Source: Artemisia argyi (lineage: Eukaryota > Streptophyta > Magnoliopsida > Asterales > Asteraceae). From it: DNA of 64,000 nucleotides. Within the stretch, counting starts at the first letter, position 1. Every line of letters begins with the position of its first letter. The stretch covers positions 39,901,959 to 39,965,958 of the forward strand of contig CM060697.1 in assembly GCA_030686995.1 (NCBI GenBank), written 5' to 3'. The notes beneath the pieces were generated by a model. It saw only the letters and a list, made by a program, of their open reading frames with translations, made no database searches and was not told the DNA's origin. Shown piece after piece: positions 45,068-54,468 of the stretch. Position numbers and translations under genes: made by a program.

Positions 45068-45939
45068 GGAAATTAATGAAACAAATTCATTAAAAACGAT
45101 GAACAGTTAAAGTGGTTTATTATAACGGAAAAATGAATTGAAAAAGGCGGAATGAAATTGAAAGGTGAATTAATGAAGAACAAACAAGGATCTACAGTAG
45201 CAGATGTATTATTATAAGATTGGAATTAAAAATAAAATGGATTTAAGGTGTATTGATGAACAGGAAAACCGTATAAAACCCTAGGTTATACAATCGCCCA
45301 TAGTAGTGTGTGTTTTGTTACTTCAATGTTTTTGGATAATGAATTTTACCAGGGTGCAAGATTACTCCCCTTTACCCAAGGTTTAGACACATCAGGAGCA
45401 TTACCCATATTACACGATACATTCCCCTGACCTAAAACACTAGCAGGCAAACCATTAACATCCCCAGACCCACTATTAAGACTACCCTCATTACCAACAC
45501 TCTTAACATTAGCATAAATAGACTCATCATTTAGACTTTTAGCAATTTCATCTATAATGTCTTTATTACTAACCTCACAGTCAAATGAAATATTAGTAAC
45601 ATTACCAGAACTCACCTTACCAACCTCAGACCCATCACCAACACTACCCCCATCATCAATCCCATAACAAGAGCCTCCAAACTCCTCACTACCCTCCACA
45701 GACTCAGAAGCCCCATCATCACATTCCAAATCATCCATATCCATTGCTTCATTATTACCCCGAGAAGCAGATCTAGTCTTTTTAGAGTAAAGATTCCTAG
45801 GAACCTTGGATAACATATTAGAGTGTTTCAAAGTAGATTTACTCATAGGATTCATGGTACGAGTTGTTTTTTTGGGTTTAAGAGATGAATCCGTCCTATG
45901 AGAGGACGGATTAGATTTACGATCAGGGTTAGAATCCAT

Positions 45940-46188
45940 GAAGATTAATGAAACAAAATCATGAAAACGATGAACAGTGAAGATGGTTGATTGTAACGGA
46001 AAAATGAAATGAAAAAGGGCGGATTATTAAATGAAAGTGAAATTAAAACAAATACCACATGGATCTACAGTAGCAGAAATATTAATATAAGATTGGATTA
46101 AAATAAAATGGATTAAAGGATGTATAGATGAACAGGAAAACCGTATGAAACCCTAGGTTATACAATCGCCCATAGTGAAGGTGTTTTA
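45940..46188 (-). promoter_or_regulatory. P2 5' UTR / internal promoter region
   Basis: About 250 nt upstream of P2 ORF1 on the minus strand, starting near TATGGGCGATTGTATAACC. It is shared with P3 (45068-45318), and P4 (54175-54410) has a related leader. A LINE of this kind needs a promoter within this leader, but I can point to no specific element. Confidence 0.4.
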
Positions 46189-46198
46189 GTACTTCAAC

Positions 46199-46199
<1 letters not shown>

Positions 46200-46244
<45 letters not shown>
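46200..46244 (+). repeat. 45-base T tract (P4 poly(A) tail)
   Basis: The longest homopolymer in the window, directly after GTACTTCAACG. Long uninterrupted tails shorten with time, so this suggests a young insertion. Compare about 22 bases in P3, 24 in P1 and 10 in P2. Confidence 0.95.
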
Positions 46245-46249
<5 letters not shown>

Positions 46250-46680
46250 AAGGTAAAATATATTAAATAAAATAAAGGTTATATACATAAGATAGCACAA
46301 GATGGATCAGGAAAGGACAACCCCTAACCCAAACACAACTTGCCCAGAAACTGAAAAAGTAAAGCAGAAGAGACAAGCTCAAACTGATAACCAACAAAGC
46401 TAAGATAACAAAAGAGAACAAAAAAACAACCAATACTGCATAAACCAAAAGCAACCCCTGAACATTAAACCTCAGTATAAAGACAGCTTTGAACTAAGAC
46501 CACTTGAGAACTCTGAATACATGGGTTACTCAAAAGGAATCAACCAAAAGAGCTCCAAACATCACCATTCACAAGTAGTCATAGCAAGCATAAATACTGA
46601 AGACATAATAACAGGAAGAAGCTGATACAATAACAGTGTACAAATCACTAAGCCACATATAAAATCACCAACTCAGAATC

Positions 46681-47766
46681 TCAGAATCTCAGCATAACAA
46701 CACCAGGAACTTGGTCAAAGGAAAGCATCCAGATCAACATAAGCTTGAACCTCAGATCAGGAAACGGATGAATCATCAAGACATCAATCATCCAATAACC
46801 TTGTCTCGTTAAAAAACCTTGCCAAATAAAAACCCTGTGGGAAAACTTTGAGCAAAGAAAAAGAGTACAAGGTATGTTCACGTTAGAGTACCAAAAGATA
46901 AAAACAAAAGAAGCACAATACCTGCTAACACAAACCACCTTATACCCCCACCAATTAACAAAGCAAACTGTAACAGTACTAATATTGCACCCATTATACC
47001 TCCAAATAATAATCAGATTAGGACTAAACCTGGTATCAATCACAACCACAGTCACCTTACTCATACTACTCATATGAAACCATATCCTCCAATACAAGTT
47101 ACCAGCGCAGAATAAAGAATCGGTTCCTGTAGTGCATAGCCATCCATAACTCCATACTACAAAATGATGACCAGCGCAGGAAGCTATCCTCTCATCTGTA
47201 GTGCATAGTAACTTGCTAGAGCCACAATCATCCGGATCAAAAACAAGGTTACATTTCCAGAAACCAGTACCCAAGAGACACCGAAAAACCCAACCATCAT
47301 AAGAATAATAAGATCTCCAAATACTGAACAGAATAGTAATAAACCTGAAAGCTATCACAAACTCAGTCTCATTACTCATTAAACTCATTTGAGACCATGT
47401 CAACCAATACAAGTTATCAGCGCAGAAAAAAGAATCGGTTCCTGTAGTGCATAGCCATCCATACCTCCATACTACAAACTGATGACCAGCGCAGGAAGCT
47501 ATCCTCTCATCTGTAGTGCATAATAACTTGCAAAAATCACAAACACCCGGATCAAAAACATAATTACAATTCCAGAAACCAGTGCCCAAGAAACACCAAC
47601 AAACCCAACAGTTACAAGATCTGTTGAAATTACAAACCATCACAAAATCACCGTTAGAATACTGATTAGCAGAAACATTACCAACCCAAAGCCCCAAATT
47701 CAATAAGAATTTGTGCCAACTCACAGTCACCAAAGAGTCATGTAACACCATTAATACCATTGTCAC
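46681..47766 (-). CDS. P4 ORF3 candidate, 361 codons, overlaps ORF2 end
   Basis: Same position and layout as in P3: a 29-nt overlap with ORF2 and a duplicated 315-bp module phased at 47118 and 47433. The modules carry CTTDERIASCAGH and YGWLCTTGTDS. The C-terminal region keeps CVSRYCASF, FWYSNVN, CTLFLCSKFSHRVFIWQGFL and RQGYWMIDVL. The frame differs from P3 by in-frame length changes yet remains open. Unknown function; hydrophobic and Cys/Trp-rich. Because ORF2 of this copy has stops while this frame does not, either chance or recent shared origin with P3 explains the openness. Confidence 0.42.
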   Translation of the reverse strand: MTMVLMVLHDSLVTVSWHKFLLNLGLWVGNVSANQYSNGDFVMVCNFNRSCNCWVCWCFLGTGFWNCNYVFDPGVCDFCKLLCTTDERIASCAGHQFVVWRYGWLCTTGTDSFFCADNLYWLTWSQMSLMSNETEFVIAFRFITILFSIWRSYYSYDGWVFRCLLGTGFWKCNLVFDPDDCGSSKLLCTTDERIASCAGHHFVVWSYGWLCTTGTDSLFCAGNLYWRIWFHMSSMSKVTVVVIDTRFSPNLIIIWRYNGCNISTVTVCFVNWWGYKVVCVSRYCASFVFIFWYSNVNIPCTLFLCSKFSHRVFIWQGFLTRQGYWMIDVLMIHPFPDLRFKLMLIWMLSFDQVPGVVMLRF

Positions 47767-50700
47767 AGCAACTATAACTCCTCAACGGGATTTTCCAAAT
47801 ATGTGCAGCCTTCACAGATTCCACAGAATACTTAATCTTCAGACTTAAAAGCTTATGTCTAACTATATCAACAATAATCTTAAAAATAGTCTCCTCACTT
47901 CTAAAATTCTTTTGAAACAATCTAAAATTCCGCTCTTGCCAAATATAATAGACCGCAGCTCCAAACACTAAACGCTGAATCACACTCCATATAGAATTAT
48001 TAGCAGTTCTAATAGAGATTCCAGAAACAACTTCAGCCCACGTATACGAAATATCATCCAGCTTACACAAAAGTTTTAAATTATCCCAAACAGCCTTAGA
48101 AAATTTGCAAGAAAAGAACAAATGGGCATGAGATTCATCAACAGCATTACATAAAGGGCAAACAGTACTAGAAATGTTGAACCATCTAGAAATACGATCC
48201 TAAGTTTTAAGTCTACCCCGCATAGCCATCCAAAGCACAAACGCGTGTCTAGGAATACATTGGGAGAACCAAACGTGCTTATACCACATAACTTTAGGAC
48301 TATCAATCCTTAACGCTTTCCAAGCTTCTTTGACACTAAATTCAACATCCTTGCTATCCTTATTGATCCATAAAACCTTGTCCTCAAATTCATCAAATAA
48401 AACGGGAACAGGCACATTTAAAACATCACCAAAAAGACTATTCCATTCATTGGGCCATTTCCATCCATTACTGTCAATCCAATCAGCAACCTTATCACTA
48501 GTATCCAACCCTTGCTCAGTAAGGAAACTATGAGTAATAACCTTACACAACGGGGCATTAGTGTGCCATTTATCAAACCACATAGAGCATTTTTTACCAT
48601 TACCCAATCTATAAACCACAAAAGATCGAATTTTATCCCTAAGACCAAGAATATGATTCCAACACGAAGCGCCATGTTCAGGTTTAATATCAAACCAAAT
48701 ATTTCTATCTTTGATCCTATAAGCATGAACCCATCTAACCCATAGCGAGTCTTTCTTACTAATAACATTCCAAAGGTGTTTAGCGATTAAAGCCTCATTC
48801 ATAAGTCTAAGGGGTTTAAGACCAAGGCCCCCCTGATTTTTAGGCTTACAAATATCTTTCCACGATATACTAGCAATACCACTACCCTCACCCCCACCGG
48901 ACCATAAAAATTTTTTACACAGCTTATCAATACTATCACATACATGATTAGGAAGAAGAAACATCGAAGCCCAATAAACATGAAGCGAAGTAAGAACAGA
49001 TGAGATTAACTGAAGTCTACCCGCAAAAGATAGAGTTTTGTTTATCCAATCATTAATGCGATTCTTAACCTTCTGAATCAAGCTTCTACAATCCTCATTC
49101 ACAATTCTCTTACCGGACAGAGGGATACCCAAGTATTTTAATGGCAGAACACCAATTCTAAACGGCATGACAAGCAAAATATTATCCCTAACCATATCAG
49201 GCACACTCCCAAAGAAAGCAACACTCTTAGCTATACTAGGGAAAAGACCAGAGCACATAGCAAACTCATCCAACGCTCTTCTAAGAATACTAGCAGAGAT
49301 TAAATCACCATGACATAATAAAAGCAGGTCGTCCGCAAAACATAAGTGGGTCAATTGAAATTTCTCACAACCCCAATGATACCTAAACCGACCATCCCTT
49401 CTAATCTGTCTCTTAACCATCATATTAAATGCTTCCATAACAATAGTGAACAAATAAGGCGAGATCGGGTCACCCTGCCTAAGACCCCGTTTACTTTTGA
49501 AAAATCCATGCAACTCACCATTAACACATAAAGAAAAGGAGGCAGAAGTTAAACATACCATAATCCAGTGAATCATGGATCTGTGGAAGCCAAAATGAAC
49601 AAGACACTTCTTCAAAAAATCCCAATTGACCGTATCGTAAGCCTTCTGAATGTCCACTTTGAACGAGCATTTGCTAACATCACGCGTCCAATTATATCTC
49701 TTAACAAACTCCTGAGCAAGCAAAATGTTGTCACTGATCTGCCTACCCAGGATGAAAGCACTTTGGTTACAATCAATCAAGCTACAAAGACCATCTTTAA
49801 TCCTATTCGTAATGACTTTACTGATGCACTTGTATATGACATTACCACAGGCAATAGGACGATAATCAGACACCTTCAAAGGAACCTGCAACTTAGGAAT
49901 AAGCGAGATGACATTAGCATTAAACTCACCAAGAAGTTTACCAGAACTGAAAAACTCTTTAACCGCAGCACAGACATCAACACTAACAACACTCCAAGCC
50001 GCTTTAAAAAACTTTGAAGTAAAACCATCCGGGCCAGCCGCTTTGTCATCATCAATACTAAACATCGCTTCTTTGATTTCGGTATCCGAAACAGGTCTAA
50101 CCATATTCAATGCAATAGAAGAATCAAGTTTCTTGGCAAAAAGATCCTCACAGTCCTCTAACGGAATGACCTCATCTTCCACCCCCAAAAACTTTTGAAA
50201 ATGGTTAACAAATCACCCCGGCACATCATCACCATAGAACTTATTACCCTGCTCATCACACACCACATAAATCCTACCCTTGTTCACCCTATTCTTAAGA
50301 CAATTATGGAAATACGACGTATTTTGATCACCATCCTTCAACCACTGAATCTTGGTTTTCTGCCTAAGAAGGTTAGCCTCATCCCTCACCGCTTCCTGAT
50401 ACGCATTACAGTAAACATATTCTTCTTCTCTAAGACTACTATTATTGGGATCTTTGTCTAAACTCAGTTGCACTCTCTTAAGCTCAGCCTTCAAAGTCTT
50501 AACCTTATTAAAAACGTTCCCATTAACCCTATTCATATTCCTCAAATGTCTTTTCATATTTTTAAGACGTTTAGCCAAAACAAACATACGAAACCCAAAG
50601 ACCTCAATACCCCAGTTATCTCTAACCGTAGGAATAAAAGAATCCTTCTCCGCCAAAAAGTTAGCAAACCTAAAAGATCTAGTCTTAACAGGCTTGGCCA

Positions 50701-51421
50701 AAGAATAATTCAAAATGACAGGGCAATGATCCGATGAAAGATAAGGCAAAAATTCAGCAAAGCAGCTATCATAACAAGAAATGAAGCTACTATTACCCAA
50801 CACTCTATCTAATTTCTTGAGAATACCAGATTCCGGATCAAGGCGTTTTTGAATCCAAGTGTAAAACATACCTTTGGAAGCAATATCATCAAGCTCCAAT
50901 GACTCAACACAATTCCTAAAATCATCCATATCATTATCTTTAGCTGCAGTGACATCAGAACAATCACTAATGTTCAATGCAACGTTAAAATCACCCAGCA
51001 AAACCCACGGATCACCTTTGACAAGATCACTGTGAAAAGCTAAGTCCTTCCATAACACCCGTCTTTCAACACCTTTGTTCTTGGCATAGATAAAAGAAAC
51101 AAAATGCTTCCTGCAATCATGAATAAAATTAATTTCAAAGTGCATAGCTTGGTCAGAATGAGAAACAAGATTGGCTCCAACAACATTGTTATCCCACCCA
51201 ACTAACATTCTACATACACTTCTACAATCATCCATATTAGAAACCCATGACCAATTACGAAACAAACTGTCACCAACACTCTTAACCGACTTCTTCCTAA
51301 GATGAGTCTCAACCACAGCACACATACACAACCCTTCATCTCTAATCAGCGATATAACTTCGTCTTGTCTAGTAGTCTGAGACAGACCCCGGACATTCCA
51401 AACACCAATTTTGTAACTCAT
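47738..51421 (-). pseudogene. P4 ORF2 with two nonsense codons
   Basis: Full-length copy of the LINE endonuclease-RT-zf-RVT protein with the start in ATGA over the ORF1 stop. A TGA at 50213-50215 replaces the Cys codon of PGCFVNHF, between endonuclease and RT. A TAG at 48200-48202 replaces the Ser codon of RLKTSDRIS in the zf-RVT region. No frameshift is seen. The motifs NVRGL, GDFN, SDHCP, VDIQKAYD, GLRQGDP and FADDLLLL are intact. It is otherwise very close to P3, so inactivation is recent. Confidence 0.92.
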
Positions 51422-54174
51422 TTAAGACTGGAATCAAAAGGTGCAGGCACACCACCCTCTTGAACCATAGACGTATCCACATCATTAAAGACTTCATTCT
51501 GTGTCATAAAGGAAGCTGAACCAGACTTATCCTCCTCTACTTCATCCAAGGAATGAGATCCATTCATATCAGATAAATGCCCATTAATCTTATCACTTCT
51601 TATATCATCACATCTATTCGAATAGTATTCCAACATCTCATCAGTCCAGGTCTCTTTACAAATCTTATCAAACGGCTTTTTAGATAAAATAAACAAGTCA
51701 ACCTGCAGCAAATCACGCTCCTTCTGCAAACTATCTATCTTAGCTAACTCCGCACGATAAGCTTCATCATAACCTTGTCTGAAAGAAACATCACTACTAT
51801 CTTGCGTAGTCAAAACAGTCTTCTTCATCATCATATCAACATTACTTTTAGCACTAGAATTGAGATTCTGGTTAAGTAATACAATACGTTCAGACAAATT
51901 TTTGATTTTAAATTCTAATTGTTGTTCATGAGACCCATTCCTCATAATTCTATTATTCCACTTTTCCGTATAATATTTAACCATTTCCTCATTCCAACTC
52001 TTAACAACACTTTCTAAAATAGGAATACCAGAATCACACGCCTTTTCCACTGCATCCTTCACTGCATTCCAAACATCAGAATTATCACTAATCTGATCAC
52101 TACCCAAAACATCAAACCTATTACTGGTACTAACATTCTTTGATCCTACACCATCATTCAGCTTACGACCATCTCCATTCTTGCTGTTATTACCATTTTT
52201 GTTCCCTGAATTGTTACCCGAATTCTTCTTCGGCACATTCTTTTTGTTACCAACTGAAGTATTAGTCTGATTACTGTTACTACCACCACTACCCACATCA
52301 ACTTTATCTTTACCTTTGTTAATAGTCTTCCCATTATCATTCATAACAACACCCTCATCAACCTTGCCTACATTACCACTTTTCACTGGTTCAGACTTAT
52401 TACTAGTCTGCTTATCACCCACATTCCCCGTATTTACCTTACTAGTGTTGTTACCACTAGCCGTGTTAACAAAAGTACCTCTTCTAACCTGATGCCCACC
52501 AATATTCCCTTGTCGTCCATTATTACCAACACCCCTATTTCTTCTAAAACCAGCAACATTCCAGCCTTCATCCACATTAACATTACCCGAACTATTATTA
52601 TTATCACCACCATTCACATCATTAGGCTTCACATTCTCACCATCCTTATTCACTTTCCTAGCCACATTCACTTTATTTTTACAATCACTCAAGTAGTGTC
52701 CAAAAACCTTGCACTCCTCACATCTTGGCGGAACCCAATCATGTTCAACCCTCAGCTTCAAAACCTTACCCAATTTCTCATACCACAATTCAACAAAGTT
52801 AACAAATGGCTTTTCAGAATCAATCTCAACTAACACCCTAGCAAACGTAGCCCTGCCATATGGCTTTTCACAAATGGAAGTAGTCATCCGGTCCATAATA
52901 ATTGGGCTACCAATTTGGCTAACTATCCTACTGATACCCTCAACATTCCAAGCTTCCAAAGGAATGTCATGAATTTTAGCCCAAACCGGAACCTTCTTAA
53001 CCTCAGGTCTAGACATGCACAGCCCTGGTTCCCATTTTTTCACAAACAAAGGCCTATTATTCACTAACCAAGGGCCTTTCTCAATAACCAACTCCATCCC
53101 ATCATTAGACTTAAAGTCAAAAAAACACATTCCATTCTGGTTCATAATAACATTGTCCAACTGATACAACCTCCACATACGTTTCAAATGGTAAACCAAA
53201 TCAGCATAATTCATACGAAATCCAACAAAAAAACCAACCACTGTATTACCCCACCTCTTACACCCTTCTTCCAAAATCGGATCCATCTTAGCAACTTTCC
53301 TATTATCACCAATAATAGACGGAGGAACATAATGCAACTTATTGTTACCATTCCCACCATAACTATTTGATACAGCCTCACGAAAGGACCTACTATTCTT
53401 TTCATACACACTATCTGTCATTACCGTATCCTTAACACCACTAGACTCACCCACAGCAAAATTACTCACCTCGCTAACACCCTTACCAGAATCACTAACA
53501 TTCACATTAACCTTAAACAAACCCGGAACCCTAACATCACCAAAACTTACTTTAGTAGGGCTCCTAGGTTTATCAGAACCCACATTTTGCTTCAAATTAG
53601 AACTCTCCACACTAGGTTTAGACACATCAGGACTATTATCTTTGCTACACTTAACATTCCCCTGACCTAAATCACTAGCAGGCAAACCATTAACATCCCT
53701 AGACCCACTATTAAGATTACCCACATCACCAACAGACTTAGCACTAGCAGCAATAGACTCATTATTCAAACTTTTAGCAATTTCATCAATAATGTCTTTG
53801 TTACTAACATCACAATCAAATGAAATATTATTATCCTTACCAGAATTCACCTTACCAGCCTCAGAACCATCACCAACACTACCCCCATCATCAATACCAG
53901 AGCATGAGCCTCCAAAATCCTCACTACCCTCCACAGACTCAGAAGCCCCATCATCACATTCCAAATCGTCCATATCCATTGCTTCATTATTACCCCGAGA
54001 AACAGATCTAGTCTTCTTAGAATAAAGATTCCTAGGAACCTTAGATAACATATTAGTATGTTTCATAGCAGATTTACTCATAGGATTCATGGTACGAGTA
54101 GTTTTTTTGGGTTTAAGAGCTGAATCCGTCCTATGAGAGGACGGATTAGTATTAGGATCAGGGTTAGAATCCAT
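51418..54174 (-). CDS. P4 ORF1: DUF4283 + CCHC RNA-binding protein
   Basis: An intact 918-codon frame closely matching P3 ORF1 along its whole length. It has the N-terminal MDSNPDPNTNPSSHR, DUF4283 with VVGFFVGFRMNYADL and VPVWAKIHDIPLEAW, the knuckle CEECKVFGHYLSDC, the Asn/Ser/Gly-rich linker and the charged C-terminus. It ends ...FDSSLK at a TGA that overlaps the ORF2 ATG (ATGA). Substitutions relative to P3 are scattered with no gaps that break the frame. Likely RNA-packaging protein of the LINE; it may still be made although ORF2 of this copy is broken. Confidence 0.92.
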   Translation of the reverse strand: MDSNPDPNTNPSSHRTDSALKPKKTTRTMNPMSKSAMKHTNMLSKVPRNLYSKKTRSVSRGNNEAMDMDDLECDDGASESVEGSEDFGGSCSGIDDGGSVGDGSEAGKVNSGKDNNISFDCDVSNKDIIDEIAKSLNNESIAASAKSVGDVGNLNSGSRDVNGLPASDLGQGNVKCSKDNSPDVSKPSVESSNLKQNVGSDKPRSPTKVSFGDVRVPGLFKVNVNVSDSGKGVSEVSNFAVGESSGVKDTVMTDSVYEKNSRSFREAVSNSYGGNGNNKLHYVPPSIIGDNRKVAKMDPILEEGCKRWGNTVVGFFVGFRMNYADLVYHLKRMWRLYQLDNVIMNQNGMCFFDFKSNDGMELVIEKGPWLVNNRPLFVKKWEPGLCMSRPEVKKVPVWAKIHDIPLEAWNVEGISRIVSQIGSPIIMDRMTTSICEKPYGRATFARVLVEIDSEKPFVNFVELWYEKLGKVLKLRVEHDWVPPRCEECKVFGHYLSDCKNKVNVARKVNKDGENVKPNDVNGGDNNNSSGNVNVDEGWNVAGFRRNRGVGNNGRQGNIGGHQVRRGTFVNTASGNNTSKVNTGNVGDKQTSNKSEPVKSGNVGKVDEGVVMNDNGKTINKGKDKVDVGSGGSNSNQTNTSVGNKKNVPKKNSGNNSGNKNGNNSKNGDGRKLNDGVGSKNVSTSNRFDVLGSDQISDNSDVWNAVKDAVEKACDSGIPILESVVKSWNEEMVKYYTEKWNNRIMRNGSHEQQLEFKIKNLSERIVLLNQNLNSSAKSNVDMMMKKTVLTTQDSSDVSFRQGYDEAYRAELAKIDSLQKERDLLQVDLFILSKKPFDKICKETWTDEMLEYYSNRCDDIRSDKINGHLSDMNGSHSLDEVEEDKSGSASFMTQNEVFNDVDTSMVQEGGVPAPFDSSLK

Positions 54175-54468
54175 GGAAATTAATGAAACAAATTCATTAA
54201 AAACGATGAACTGTAAAAGTGGTTTATTATAACGGAAAAAAGAATTGAAAAAGGGCGGATTGTGTATAAGAGAAGAATTAATGAAGAACAGTACACAAAA
54301 CTACAGTAACCGGAAGATATTATAAGATTGTATTAAAAATAAAATGGATTTAAGGAAGTATAGATGAACAGGAAATACGTATGAAACCCTAGGTTACAAG
54401 AATTAATGAAAAATAAGATTGGATAATGAATTTTGCCAGGGTGAATAACCCTTTTACCCAAAAAAAAA

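Larger units (their letters stand above)
37129..45318 (-). mobile_element. P3, full-length poly(A)-type LINE with intact ORFs
   Basis: An 8.2-kb minus-strand LINE in the HL2 tail. The TSD TACTTCAA(C/T)GTTTTT is at 37114-37128 and 45319-45333, one C/T mismatch at a CpG. The T run (poly(A) tail) is about 22 bases, preceded in the sense strand by a TTTTAC/GTAAAA hairpin. Order on the minus strand: ~250-nt 5' UTR, ORF1 (917 aa), ORF2 (1227 aa), an overlapping third frame, and a ~1.1-kb 3' end. This is the only copy here with both main ORFs open, so it is the best candidate for a recently active element. Confidence 0.93.
33119..45373 (+). mobile_element. HL2, half-LINE with 609-codon ORF, hosting N6 and P3
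   Basis: This plus-strand element sits in P2 ORF1. A short imperfect TSD, ACCCAAAGTT (33109-33118) and ACCCAAGGTT (45374-45383), flanks it. Its leader starts near AAACCCTAAACGTATCTCTCCC, typical of the N/HL family. N6 lies in the leader (33280-34796) and P3 in the tail (37129-45318). The tail resumes at 45334 with GGATAATGAATTTTACC, a GGG/CCC hairpin and CCTTTACCC. An additional stem CGAGG/CCTCG lies at 37088-37105. It encodes no RT, so it needs help in trans. Confidence 0.82.
30964..45939 (-). pseudogene. P2 ORF1 (DUF4283 + CCHC), broken by HL2 and a frameshift
   Basis: The N-terminal part (45939 down to about 45384) reads MDSNPD...RTMNPMSK and acidic Ser/Asp-rich sequence up to DVSKP. HL2 follows. 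The gene resumes at about 33113 with NVGSDKPRSPTKV; about nine codons present in P3 are missing at the junction. DUF4283 follows (VVGFFVGFRMNYADL, GPWLVNNRPLFV). A ~13-bp deletion near 32420 relative to P3 shifts the frame. The last 468 codons (30964-32370) carry the knuckle CEECKVFGHYLSD, whose last Cys codon is changed, so even that motif is damaged. Confidence 0.87.
23972..46188 (-). mobile_element. P2, full-length poly(A)-type LINE, decayed and nested into
   Basis: This minus-strand LINE was inserted in the N5 tail. The TSD is GTACCTCAACGTTTTT (23961-23976) and GTACTTCAACGTTTTT (46189-46204), one mismatch. Its own sequence lies in three pieces: 23972-28611 (3' UTR and most of ORF2), about 30719-33113 (start of ORF2, end of ORF1) and about 45374-46188 (start of ORF1, 5' UTR). 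HL1 and HL2 separate them. The 5' end, TATGGGCGATTGTATAACC on the minus strand, matches P3. Nonsense and frameshift changes show it is old. Confidence 0.88.
46205..54410 (-). mobile_element. P4, near-full-length poly(A)-type LINE
   Basis: An 8.2-kb minus-strand LINE joined to the right TSD of P2, so the same N5 tail site has been hit twice. The right side meets the N5 tail (GGATAATGAATTTTGCC) without a clear second copy of ACTTCAACG. Just before it is a patchwork, AGAATTAATGAAAAATAAGATT, resembling pieces of its own 5' region near 54275 and 54322, as in a template jump. ORF1 is intact; ORF2 has two nonsense codons. It is very similar to P3. Confidence 0.9.
22287..54468 (+). mobile_element. 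N5, non-coding element split by a 30-kb LINE nest
   Basis: The left part (22287-23971) starts TTCTCTCTCTCCC and is nearly identical to N1. It lacks about 165 bp of N1 (around 4480-4640) and has only seven T residues where N1 has 35. The tail resumes at about 54421 with GGATAATGAATTTTGCC, an AGGGT/ACCCT hairpin and CTTTTACCC plus A residues. P2 and P4 with all their nested elements lie between. I find no clear TSD. Satellite stops at ATCAAGTAAG and resumes at GCATTGGGGAC, so a few satellite bases are missing. Confidence 0.8.
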
